Assembly (NCBI GenBank): GCA_905234555.1
Contig: CAJOHO010000020.1
Span: 1-49,491 of the forward strand
Origin: an uncultured Bacteroidaceae bacterium
Lineage (GTDB): Bacteria; Bacteroidota; Bacteroidia; Bacteroidales; Bacteroidaceae
Direction: 5' to 3'
DNA length: 49,491 nucleotides
The notes under the pieces are model-generated. The model saw only the letters and a program-made list of their open reading frames with translations. It searched no databases and was not told the DNA's origin. The position numbers and the translations under genes are program-made. This document shows positions 17,479-24,836 of the stretch, one piece after another (position 1 is the first letter of the stretch; each line of letters starts with the position of its first letter).

Positions 17479-18552
17479 ATGGCAGAAGTTCTAAAAGTTT
17501 TTGGACAACGTCTGAGACAAGCCAGGATACTGAATAAGATATCTATGGATCAGCTTGTTGGAATGATTGGGAATATTGTCTCAAAGCAGGCAATATCAAA
17601 GTATGAGTCAGCCAAAATGATGCCTAACAGCACAGTACTGGTTGCTCTGGCCACTGCATTGAACGTGGATCCAGATTATTTTTTCCGTCCTTTTTCGTTT
17701 GACTTGAACGAGTTTCAGGTGTCCTTCCGCAAGAAATCGGACACCAGTGCCAAAGATGTTAACGCCTTGAAGGTTCGCATTCAGGATGAGGTGGAGCGGT
17801 ATCTGGATGTGGAAGATATACTTGGAAAGGACAAAGGAAACGTTCTTCAGGTGAAGTGCGGACAATTGTCCACTCCAGCCCAAATGCGTGAATTAGCCAT
17901 TCAGTTAAGAGATGCCTGGCATCTGGGATATGATGCTATTGGCAATGTACAGGATGTGTTGGAATCGCATGGTATTAAGGTCATCTGCACGGAAGCACCA
18001 AGTTGTTTTGATGGCATGAGCGGGATTGTTAACGGCACGGACTATATTGTAGTACTCAATAAGAAGCAAGAGCATGTGGAACGTCGTCGTTTTACTGCGT
18101 TGCATGAATTGGGACATTTGTTATTTGACAAGCATTTCTCTCAGGCTCTGACTTTGCGTGAGCAAGAAAAGCTCTGCGATGCATTTGCCAATGAAATGCT
18201 TTTACCATCGTGTGTTTTGAAATCCATCTTCAAACCAGGAGAGAAGATTTCCACCTCCGAGGTTCGTCAGTTGCAGGTGGTATATGGTATATCCTTTGAT
18301 GCCATCATGCACAAGCTTAAAGAGCTCGGTATCATCAGTGAAAGTAAGTACAAGAGCTATTGCATCCGTAAAAATCAGAATGAGGCTCTAAAGCATTTAG
18401 TGGAAGAAACCTGTTACAAAGAGGACTTTTCAAAAAAATTTGAAACAATGGTTTATGCTGCTGCCGCAAAGGATTTAATCAGTACATCCAAAGCAGCTAG
18501 CCTTCTGCATAGTTCTGTCAGCACAGTCCGTAAACATTTGAATGTGATCTGA
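17479..18552 (+). CDS. XRE-family regulator fused to ImmA/IrrE zinc metallopeptidase
   Basis: 357 residues. Residues 6-70 form an XRE helix-turn-helix (LRQARILNKISMDQLVGMIG...QAISKYESAKMMPN). The middle and C-terminal part is a COG2856 (ImmA/IrrE) metallopeptidase with HELGH at 209-213 and the probable third ligand Glu239 in CDAFANEMLLP. The last 70 residues include another helix-turn-helix-like segment (STSKAASLLHSSVSTVRKHL). Such proteins act as antitoxins or protease-controlled repressors. The stop overlaps the start of the PIN gene by one base (TGATG), a typical toxin-antitoxin coupling. Probably autoregulated through the GTTGAC/GTCAAC dyads. Confidence 0.88.
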   Translation: MAEVLKVFGQRLRQARILNKISMDQLVGMIGNIVSKQAISKYESAKMMPNSTVLVALATALNVDPDYFFRPFSFDLNEFQVSFRKKSDTSAKDVNALKVRIQDEVERYLDVEDILGKDKGNVLQVKCGQLSTPAQMRELAIQLRDAWHLGYDAIGNVQDVLESHGIKVICTEAPSCFDGMSGIVNGTDYIVVLNKKQEHVERRRFTALHELGHLLFDKHFSQALTLREQEKLCDAFANEMLLPSCVLKSIFKPGEKISTSEVRQLQVVYGISFDAIMHKLKELGIISESKYKSYCIRKNQNEALKHLVEETCYKEDFSKKFETMVYAAAAKDLISTSKAASLLHSSVSTVRKHLNVI

Positions 18553-19091
18553 TGAAAAAGATAGTAGTGAACGATACCAACATCTTCATCGATTTGTTCA
18601 ATGTCGGGCTGCTGGAGGAATTCTTTTTTCTTCCTTGAGAGGTCCACACGACGGAATTTGTAATGGTGGAGCTACAAAAGGAAAGTCAGCATGAAACAAT
18701 CTCCAGATACAAGGAGCGTGGGTTGTTGCATATCCCCATTCTTGAACCAATGGAGGTTGTAAAGATTGCTAACATTTACCAGGAGTGTAAAAACAGGAGA
18801 AATTTGTCTTTAATGGATTGCTCAGTATGGTATTATGCCAAGAAAAACAATTATGTGTTATTGACAGGAGATCGAAAACTACGAACAGCATCCTTATTTG
18901 ATGGGGTGGAAGTTCGTGGTATTATCCATGTATTTGATAATCTTGTAGAGTGTGGTGTAATACCCCTTCAAGTTGCGATAGAAAGGTTACAATTATTATA
19001 CGAAACAAATTCTCGATTGCCCAAGGATGAGATTCAGACACGCCTCACTTTATGGAAATCCAAGATGGCAATGAAGGGAGAGGCACTGTGA
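18552..19091 (+). pseudogene. PIN-domain toxin gene broken by an in-frame TGA
   Basis: The reading frame starts at 18552 with MKKIVVNDTNIFIDLFNVGL, the first acidic motif of a PIN ribonuclease. A TGA at 18636-18638 (codon 29) stops it. The same frame continues with EVHTTEFVMVELQ and, near the end, LMDCSVWYYAKKNNYVLLTGDRKL, the remaining acidic motifs, to a stop at 19091. A TGG to TGA change (Trp to stop) is the simplest cause. Restart at the ATG at 18663 would give a 142-residue fragment without the first catalytic Asp. TGA is a normal stop for the neighbouring genes, so readthrough is unlikely. The antitoxin-like partner upstream is intact. Confidence 0.8.
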
Positions 19092-19124
19092 AGCAGTAAA
19101 TCAGAGATACCTTGATAATAAAAT

Positions 19125-19153
19125 TCCCCTGCAAATCAAGTGTTTGCAGGGGA
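19125..19153 (-). terminator. Terminator downstream of tRNA-Leu
   Basis: An 11-bp perfect stem (TCCCCTGCAAA / TTTGCAGGGGA) with a 7-base loop. Read on the minus strand it is followed by ATTTTATTA, so it suits the tRNA transcript. It may also end the plus-strand PIN transcript. Confidence 0.75.
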
Positions 19154-19171
19154 TTACCTTTAATTGGTCGG

Positions 19172-19253
19172 TACCCAGAGCCGGGATCGAACCGGCACGG
19201 ATTGCTCCATTGGTGTTTGAGACCAACGCGTCTACCAATTCCGCCATCTGGGC
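19172..19253 (-). tRNA. tRNA-Leu (anticodon CAA)
   Basis: The minus strand folds as a class II tRNA: acceptor GCCCAGA paired with TCTGGGT, D-arm with GGCGGAATTGGTAGACGC, anticodon stem TTGGT/ACCAA with loop CTCAAAC (anticodon CAA, reads UUG), a long variable arm, and a T-arm with GGTTCGATCCC. The discriminator base is A. The sequence after it reads CCG, so the 3' CCA is not fully encoded. Confidence 0.95.
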
Positions 19254-19322
19254 CTCATTTGATTGTCGAAAGAAATGCTGGAAATCCAGCTCGGTTTGCT
19301 CTCGAAATCTCAAATTCGGGTG

Positions 19323-19330
19323 CAAAGGTA
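19323..19330 (-). promoter_or_regulatory. -7 box TACCTTTG of tRNA-Leu
   Basis: Minus-strand TACCTTTG, preceded 18 bases upstream by TTG (in TTTTGAG), about 70 bases before the tRNA 5' end. Confidence 0.6.
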
Positions 19331-19382
19331 CGAATAAAAGTTGAAACTCAAAACATGAAAGCGGATTTTTTTTGTATTTTCC

Positions 19383-19412
19383 TTGTTTTTGGGAATAAAA
19401 GTGGTAACTTTG
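19383..19412 (+). promoter_or_regulatory. Promoter of glyQS
   Basis: TTG at 19383-19385, a 19-base spacer and TAACTTTG at 19405-19412, an ideal Bacteroidota promoter. It leaves a leader of about 55 nt that contains copies of an AAATTGTAAATCGTAAAT-type AT repeat (19436-19468). Confidence 0.7.
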
Positions 19413-19476
19413 CAGGAAATTTGTTGAAACTGCAGCAAATTGTAAATCGTAAATCTTTAAATTGTAAATAAATAAG

Positions 19477-21018
19477 ATGGCACAAGAAGATGTATTCAAG
19501 AAGGTAGTTTCCCATTGCAAGGAATATGGGTTCGTTTTCCCTTCAAGTGAGATTTATGACGGTCTGGGCGCAGTGTATGACTACGGTCAGAACGGTGTGG
19601 AACTGAAAAACAATATCAAGCAATACTGGTGGCAGTCGATGGTGTTGATGCACGAGAATATCGTGGGTATCGACTCCTGTGTGTTCATGCACCCGACTAT
19701 CTGGAAGGCGAGCGGACACGTGGATGCCTTCAATGACCCTCTGATTGACAACCGCGACTCGAAGAAGCGTTATCGTGCCGATGTGCTGATTGAGGAGCAG
19801 ATTGCCAAGTATGAAGATAAGATTGAGAAGGAGGTGGCGAAGGCTCGTAAGCGTTTCGGCGATGCATTCGACGAGGCCAAATACCGCGAGACTTCTCCCC
19901 GTGTGCTGGAAGAACAGGCTAAGCGCGATGCTCTGCATGAGCGTTATTCGAAGGCGATGAACGCGATGGATCTGGACGAACTGCGCCAGATTATCATCGA
20001 CGAGGAAATTGTTTGTCCGATCAGTGGTACACGCAACTGGACGGATGTGCGTCAGTTCAACCTGATGTTCAAGACGGAGATGGGTAGCACGGCTGACGGT
20101 TCGATGACCATCTACCTGCGTCCTGAAACGGCTCAGGGTATCTTCGTGAACTACCTTAACGTGCAGAAGACGGGTCGCATGAAGATTCCGTTCGGTATTG
20201 CCCAGATTGGTAAGGCTTTCCGTAACGAGATTGTGGCTCGTCAGTTCATCTTCCGCATGCGCGAATTTGAACAGATGGAGATGCAGTTCTTCATCAAGCC
20301 TGGTACGGAGCTCGACTGGTTCAAGCAGTGGAAGGAGACGCGTATGGCCTGGCATCAGAACCTGGGCTTCGGCGCAGAGAACTACCGCTTCCACGACCAC
20401 GAAAAGCTGGCTCACTATGCCAATGCTGCTACCGACATCGAGTTTAAGATGCCGTTCGGATTCAAGGAAGTGGAAGGTATCCACAGCCGTACGGACTTCG
20501 ACCTGAGCCAGCACGAGAAATTCTCGGGCAAGAGCATCAAGTATTTCGACCCCGAGCTGAACGACTCTTACACACCGTATGTGATTGAAACTTCCATCGG
20601 TGTTGACCGAATGTTCCTCTCTATCATGTGCCATAGCTACTGTGAAGAGAAGCTGGAGAACGGCGAAACCCGTGTGGTTTTGCGTTTGCCTGCTGCCCTT
20701 GCCCCAGTGAAGCTGGCTGTACTTCCGCTGGTGAAGAAGGACGGTATGCCAGAGAAGGCTCGCGAGATTATCGACGACCTGAAATTCCACTTCAACTGCC
20801 AGTACGAGGAGAAAGACTCTATCGGCAAGCGTTATCGCCGTCAGGATGCCATCGGCACTCCTTACTGCGTAACTGTGGATGGGGACACGCTGAAAGACGA
20901 TACTGTAACACTGCGCTTCCGCGACACGATGGAGCAGAAGCGTGTGAAGATCAGCGAATTGCGTGGCATTATCGAGGATAATGTGACGATCACGAGTCTG
21001 CTGAAGAAGCTGAAGTAA
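19477..21018 (+). CDS. glyQS: Glycyl-tRNA synthetase, single-chain dimeric type
   Basis: 513 residues, close to the usual length of the eukaryote-like alpha2 enzyme. Class II motifs are visible: the N-terminal block EYGFVFPSSEIYDGLGAVYDYG, IDSCVFMHPTIWKASGHVDAF, the LRPETAQGIF signature, FRNEIVARQFIFRMREFEQMEMQFF (motif 2) and ETSIGVDRMFLSIM (motif 3). The C-terminal anticodon-binding domain runs from about LAPVKLAVLPLV to the end. It charges tRNA-Gly in the cytoplasm. A GC-rich palindrome begins two bases after the stop, and an FKBP lipoprotein follows in the same direction. Confidence 0.96.
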   Translation: MAQEDVFKKVVSHCKEYGFVFPSSEIYDGLGAVYDYGQNGVELKNNIKQYWWQSMVLMHENIVGIDSCVFMHPTIWKASGHVDAFNDPLIDNRDSKKRYRADVLIEEQIAKYEDKIEKEVAKARKRFGDAFDEAKYRETSPRVLEEQAKRDALHERYSKAMNAMDLDELRQIIIDEEIVCPISGTRNWTDVRQFNLMFKTEMGSTADGSMTIYLRPETAQGIFVNYLNVQKTGRMKIPFGIAQIGKAFRNEIVARQFIFRMREFEQMEMQFFIKPGTELDWFKQWKETRMAWHQNLGFGAENYRFHDHEKLAHYANAATDIEFKMPFGFKEVEGIHSRTDFDLSQHEKFSGKSIKYFDPELNDSYTPYVIETSIGVDRMFLSIMCHSYCEEKLENGETRVVLRLPAALAPVKLAVLPLVKKDGMPEKAREIIDDLKFHFNCQYEEKDSIGKRYRRQDAIGTPYCVTVDGDTLKDDTVTLRFRDTMEQKRVKISELRGIIEDNVTITSLLKKLK

Positions 21019-21020
21019 GG

Positions 21021-21055
21021 ACCCTCCCCCGACCCCTCCCTTGTAGGGCGGGGAG
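21021..21055. repeat. GC-rich palindromic element, copy 1
   Basis: ACCCTCCCCCGACCCC followed by the stem TCCCTTGTAGGGCGGGGA. It begins two bases after the glyQS stop and is in inverted orientation to the copy at 21129-21162. It may also serve as a weak terminator. Confidence 0.75.
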
Positions 21056-21088
21056 TATATAGTTACAAATGGTAAATATACTATATAT

Positions 21089-21751
21089 ATGAGATTGATG
21101 ATGCAGAAATTACTTAGCAGAGTGACCACTTCCCTCCTTGCAGGGGAGGGGCTGGGGGTGGGTCTGCTGTTGCTCGGTCTGCTCTGTTTTTCCTGTAAGG
21201 AGAAGTCGGAGGCCGACGAGTACGACAACTGGCGAGAACGCAACGAGCATTATGTTGATTCCATCGCCACACTGGCTCGTAGCGGTCAGGGCGGCTGGAC
21301 TATGTATAAGGCATACAATCTGGGCGACTCGCTGAACATGACCGGTCCTAATAAGTACTACATCTATGTGCAGAAGTTGGAAGAAGGAACAGGCGACTAC
21401 CATCCTTTGTACAACGACAGCGTGCGAGTACACTATACCGGCAACCTCCTGCCCACCGACACCTATCCCCAGGGCTATAACTTCGACCGCAGTTTCCGAG
21501 GATCAGTGTTGAACGAAGCCACCGACGTACCTACGTTACTGGCTCCGGCGGGTGTGGTGGTTGGTTTTGGCACCGCCTTGATGCACATGGTGAAAGGCGA
21601 CCACTGGCGCGTGGTGATTCCCTCTTATTTGGGTTACGGAACGACAGGCAGCACTTCTGGTTCGATTCCGGCACATTCTGCCCTCATCTTCGAACTTACC
21701 CTTTCGCGCATTTACCGCTACACCATCGATACCGATACCAGTTGGCATTAA
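21089..21751 (+). CDS. FKBP-type peptidyl-prolyl isomerase lipoprotein
   Basis: 220 residues. A long N-terminal signal ends in LLGLLCFSCKEK (lipobox FSC), so the protein should be an outer-envelope lipoprotein. The catalytic FKBP domain covers about residues 95-210: VRVHYTGNLLPTD, YNFDRSF, VVGFGTALMHMVKGDHWRVVIPSYLGYG and IPAHSALIFELTL. It would speed prolyl cis-trans isomerisation of exported proteins. Odd feature: the signal peptide core reads SLLAGEGLGVGLLLL, where LAGEGLGVG is the translation of a GC-rich palindromic repeat (21129-21162) that has inserted in frame. Cotranscription with the following cupin gene (19-base gap) is likely. Confidence 0.9.
   Translation: MRLMMQKLLSRVTTSLLAGEGLGVGLLLLGLLCFSCKEKSEADEYDNWRERNEHYVDSIATLARSGQGGWTMYKAYNLGDSLNMTGPNKYYIYVQKLEEGTGDYHPLYNDSVRVHYTGNLLPTDTYPQGYNFDRSFRGSVLNEATDVPTLLAPAGVVVGFGTALMHMVKGDHWRVVIPSYLGYGTTGSTSGSIPAHSALIFELTLSRIYRYTIDTDTSWH
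21129..21162. repeat. GC-rich palindromic element, copy 2, inside the FKBP signal peptide
   Basis: CTTCCCTCCTTGCAGGGGAG followed by GGGCTGGGGGTGGG. It is the reverse complement of the family consensus and forms an inverted pair with 21021-21055, 73 bases apart. It is read in frame as LAGEGLGVG within the FKBP signal peptide. Confidence 0.75.
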
Positions 21752-21770
21752 CAAAAAACTAAAATAAACT

Positions 21771-22238
21771 ATGACGAGAAAGATGATGAATTGGGTGATG
21801 GCCGCCACCCTCATTTGCGGTGCAAGTCTTTTGACTTCTTGCAAAACCTCTAAAGCTCAGGGCAATTCTGCAAAGCAGGTGGTGAGCACCGAACTCATCC
21901 GCACCGACAAGAGTTGGGACGGTGTGGCGCTGCCAGATTACTTCAAGGGAAAGCCCGAACTGGTGGCTGTGAAGTATGTGTTCCCTGCAGGAAAGAAGCT
22001 GGGCTGGCACCACCATCCTGTGATGAACTACGGTGTACTGGTACAAGGAGAACTGACCATCATCGGTCTGGACGGCAAGACGAAGGTGGTGCATGAAGGT
22101 GAAGCTGTCGTTGAGATGGTGGGTACCGTACATCACGGTGAGAACCGAGGCAAGAAGGATTGCATCCTTTATATGTTCTACCTCTCGCACGAAGGTGAGA
22201 GTCTGGCCGTACAGCATCCTGAGATTCCACTGGAATAA
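21771..22238 (+). CDS. Cupin-domain lipoprotein
   Basis: 155 residues. The signal peptide ends in LTSCKT (lipobox TSC, Cys near residue 24). The rest is a single cupin barrel: FPAGKKLGWHHHPVMNYGVLVQGELTIIG (motif 1, metal-binding histidines and Glu) and GEAVVEMVGTVHHGENRG (motif 2). Such small cupins bind a metal or a small ligand. No specific reaction can be assigned. Second gene after the FKBP lipoprotein, followed by a strong terminator. Confidence 0.85.
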   Translation: MTRKMMNWVMAATLICGASLLTSCKTSKAQGNSAKQVVSTELIRTDKSWDGVALPDYFKGKPELVAVKYVFPAGKKLGWHHHPVMNYGVLVQGELTIIGLDGKTKVVHEGEAVVEMVGTVHHGENRGKKDCILYMFYLSHEGESLAVQHPEIPLE

Positions 22239-22260
22239 TACTGACATCGATATAAATCAT

Positions 22261-22318
22261 GATAGGGCGTTCTATAAAAGGAAATTATTTCTATAAAAAG
22301 AATGCCCTATCTTTTTTT
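22261..22318 (+). terminator. Terminator after the cupin gene
   Basis: GATAGGGCGTTCT pairs with AGAATGCCCTATC (one G-T mismatch) around an A/T-rich loop and is followed by TTTTTTT. Confidence 0.8.
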
Positions 22319-22427
22319 GCTCTCACGTTATCGACTTTTTTGTAACTTTAGCTCACTATGTTCGCTGAAGTTAGGCTGCATCTCGGAAGAAAAAATAAGA
22401 AAATGGAAAGAATTTCCTTTTTTTATT

Positions 22428-22457
22428 TTGTTCTTCGCTCGATTTGCACTAACTTTG
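22428..22457 (+). promoter_or_regulatory. Promoter of korA
   Basis: TTG at 22428-22430, a 19-base spacer and TAACTTTG at 22450-22457. Leader of about 85 nt. Nothing else was recognised in the gap between the cupin terminator and korA. Confidence 0.7.
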
Positions 22458-22547
22458 CAGGCTGAAAAGGTAAAAAGATTTCACTTTGTTGCAAAATCGG
22501 GTGATTTCGTTTTACTTTGACACGATTTTCATAAATTTCTCAACATA

Positions 22548-24413
22548 ATGGCAGAAAAAGTAGAAATTCAGGAATTGAACGACGTGGTCGTTCGGTTCTC
22601 AGGTGACTCAGGCGACGGTATGCAGCTCGCCGGAAACATCTTCTCCACAGTGTCTGCCACTGTGGGTAACAGCATCAGCACATTTCCAGATTATCCAGCC
22701 GACATCCGCGCCCCGCAAGGTTCGCTGACAGGTGTGAGCGGATTCCAGGTACATATCGGTGCCGACCAGGTCTATACGCCTGGTGACAAGTGCGACGTGT
22801 TGGTGGCAATGAATGCAGCTGCGCTGAAAACACAATACCGCTACGCCAAAGCTGGCGCCGCCATCATCATCGACACCGATTCGTTTGGTCCTGCCGACCT
22901 GAAGAAGGCAGCTTTCCAGACTGAGGACTATCTGGGTGAAATGGGAATTGACCCCGACCGCGTAATTGCCTGTCCCATCTCGCAGATGGTGAAGGACTGT
23001 CTCGCCGACTCAGGTATGGACCTGAAGTCTATGCTCAAGTGCCGCAACATGTTTGCGCTGGGACTGGTGTGCTGGCTCTTCGACCGCGACCTCAACATCG
23101 CTTTCAACTTCCTTCGCGAGAAGTTCGCCAAGAAACCGGGTGTGGCTGACGCCAACATCAAAGTGATTCAGGCGGGTTACGACTACGGACACAACACGCA
23201 TTCAAGCGTGGCGAACGTGTATCGCGTGGAAACCAAGAATAAGGTGCCCGGACGCTATATGGACATCACGGGCAACAAGGCAACCGCTTACGGATTCATC
23301 GCTGCAGCCGAGAAGGCTGGTCTCCAGCTTTATTTGGGCAGCTACCCCATCACACCAGCTACCGACGTGCTGCACGAACTCTCGAAGCACAAGAGTCTGG
23401 GCGTGAAGACGGTGCAGTGTGAGGACGAGATCTCAGGCTGTGCCTCAGCAGTAGGAGCTGCTTTCGCAGGTGCATTGGCGGTGACTTCTACTTCTGGTCC
23501 TGGCATCTGTCTGAAGAGCGAAGCCATGAACCTTGCGGTCATCATGGAACTCCCATTGGTGGTGCTCGACGTACAGCGTGGCGGTCCTGCCACAGGTCTT
23601 CCCACCAAGAGTGAGCAGACCGACTTGCTCCAGGTGCTCTTCGGACGTAACGGCGAAAGCCCGATGCCGGTGATGGCTGCCACCAGTCCTACCGACTGCT
23701 TCGATGCAGCTTATATGGCTTCGAAGATAGCTCTTGAACACATGACACCCGTCGTGCTGCTGACAGATGCTTTCGTGGCAAACGGAAGCGGTGCCCTGCG
23801 TCTGCCCGACCTCAAGGATTATCCTGCTATCAATCCTCCTTACGTACCAGAAGAACTGCGTGGGCAGTGGACGCCTTACATGCGTAATGAACAAGGTGTA
23901 CGCTACTGGGCTGTGCCTGGTCGTGAAGGATTCACCCATATCCTCGGTGGTCTGGAGAAGGACAACAAGACAGGTGCTATCTCTACGGATCCAGAGAACC
24001 ACGACCTGATGACTCGTCTGCGTCAGCAGAAAATCAACAACATCCAAGTGCCCGACCTCGAAGTGTTGGGCGACAAGGACGATGCCAAACTGCTCATCGT
24101 AGGCTTTGGCGGCACGTTCGGACATCTGCATGCTGCTATGGACGAACTCCGTGCTCAAGGCAAGAAAGTGGCTTTGGCACACTTCAAGTACATCAATCCG
24201 CTGCCCAAGAATACCGCTGAGGTACTGAAGAAGTATCCGAAGGTGGTGGTGGCTGAACAGAACATGGGTCAGTTGGCTGCTTGGCTCCGCATGAAAGTCG
24301 ATGGCTTCGTCCCAGCTCAGTTCAACCAGGTGAAGGGGCAGCCGTTCGTGGTGGAGGAACTGGTGAAGGCGATGGCCCCCCTTACTGCCCCCGAGGGGGC
24401 TTCAATAGCTTAG
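22548..24413 (+). CDS. korA: 2-oxoacid:ferredoxin oxidoreductase, fused gamma-alpha subunit
   Basis: 621 residues. The N-terminal part is the gamma domain (VVVRFSGDSGDGMQLAGNIF, residues about 10-190), and the rest is the alpha, pyrimidine-binding TPP domain (YPITPATDVLHELSKH, then VQCEDEISGCASAVGAAFAG and TSTSGPGICLKSEAMNLA). It ends in a transketolase-C-like domain (LLIVGFGGTFGHLHAAMDELR). With KorB it oxidises a 2-oxoacid, probably 2-oxoglutarate, to the acyl-CoA and reduces ferredoxin. The last eleven codons (PLTAPEGASIA) are encoded by a GC-rich palindrome, so the original end of the gene was probably near VVEELVKAMA. A DUF559 gene separates it from korB. Confidence 0.93.
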   Translation: MAEKVEIQELNDVVVRFSGDSGDGMQLAGNIFSTVSATVGNSISTFPDYPADIRAPQGSLTGVSGFQVHIGADQVYTPGDKCDVLVAMNAAALKTQYRYAKAGAAIIIDTDSFGPADLKKAAFQTEDYLGEMGIDPDRVIACPISQMVKDCLADSGMDLKSMLKCRNMFALGLVCWLFDRDLNIAFNFLREKFAKKPGVADANIKVIQAGYDYGHNTHSSVANVYRVETKNKVPGRYMDITGNKATAYGFIAAAEKAGLQLYLGSYPITPATDVLHELSKHKSLGVKTVQCEDEISGCASAVGAAFAGALAVTSTSGPGICLKSEAMNLAVIMELPLVVLDVQRGGPATGLPTKSEQTDLLQVLFGRNGESPMPVMAATSPTDCFDAAYMASKIALEHMTPVVLLTDAFVANGSGALRLPDLKDYPAINPPYVPEELRGQWTPYMRNEQGVRYWAVPGREGFTHILGGLEKDNKTGAISTDPENHDLMTRLRQQKINNIQVPDLEVLGDKDDAKLLIVGFGGTFGHLHAAMDELRAQGKKVALAHFKYINPLPKNTAEVLKKYPKVVVAEQNMGQLAAWLRMKVDGFVPAQFNQVKGQPFVVEELVKAMAPLTAPEGASIA

Positions 24414-24836
24414 ATTAATGAGCTACGATTACCAGACGGCAGACCCGCTATTATATCATCTATTGCGAGAACATGCTGCACATAACCGGAACAACCCTAC
24501 TGAAGCAGAAGCTGCTTTATGGGAGTATCTTCGCGCCGACCAACTTGGTGTTACGTTCAAAAGGCAACATGTAATAGGTGATTATATAGCAGATTTTGTG
24601 TGTTTGGATTCAAAACTTATCGTAGAACTTGATGGTGAATATCACAAGAAAGAGCAACAGATAGTTTCTGATACACAACGTACAGAATGGCTGGAAAGTA
24701 GAGGATTCAGAGTCATAAGATTCACGAATGAAGATCTATTTAACGGTATTGATAAAGTGTTAGATGAAATAAAGAATAATTTATGAATATCACTTCACAA
24801 ACAAACGTTGCCCCCTCGGGGGCTGAAGGGGGGGCC
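24374..24836 (+). mobile_element. DUF559 endonuclease cassette bounded by inverted GC-rich palindromes
   Basis: The left end (24374-24400) reads GGCCCCCC-TTACT-GCCCCCGAGGGGGC. The right end (24810-24836), read on the opposite strand, is GGCCCCCC-CTTCA-GCCCCCGAGGGGGC. Both are 27 bases and differ only in the five-base centre. Between them lies only the DUF559 gene. The cassette sits between korA and korB, which are neighbours in related operons. The left copy supplies the KorA C-terminus and stop; the right copy supplies N-terminal codons of KorB. The DUF559 gene starts 4 bases after the korA stop and its stop overlaps the korB start, so operon coupling is kept. No transposase is present. Mobility is inference. 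Confidence 0.65.
24418..24786 (+). CDS. DUF559 Vsr-like endonuclease
   Basis: 122 residues of the DUF559 family, which shares the very-short-patch-repair (PD-(D/E)XK) fold. Visible landmarks: NPTEAEAALWEYLR with Glu31, FKRQHVIGDYIADFVC with Asp59, LIVELDGEYH with Glu70, Asp72 and His76, and RTEWLESRGFRVIRFTNEDL. These are the expected acidic and His active-site positions, so the enzyme looks intact. It should nick or cut DNA. It is AT-richer than korA and korB and is bracketed by inverted palindromes. A role in moving or repairing those palindromes is plausible but unproven. Start codon at 24418; stop overlaps the korB ATG. Confidence 0.88.
   Translation: MSYDYQTADPLLYHLLREHAAHNRNNPTEAEAALWEYLRADQLGVTFKRQHVIGDYIADFVCLDSKLIVELDGEYHKKEQQIVSDTQRTEWLESRGFRVIRFTNEDLFNGIDKVLDEIKNNL

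Noticed and set aside
18636-18638. Recoding of TGA as Trp or selenocysteine in the PIN gene
   Set aside because: Neighbouring genes use TGA as stop, no SECIS-like structure was noticed, and Trp to stop by one base is simpler.
15143-19253. Integrative element inserted at tRNA-Leu
   Set aside because: The island lies on the 3' side of the tRNA, but no integrase and no second copy of the tRNA 3' end were found in the window.
19543-21243. 566-codon open frame on the minus strand
   Set aside because: Antisense to glyQS, starting in a GC-rich palindrome; no recognisable domain.
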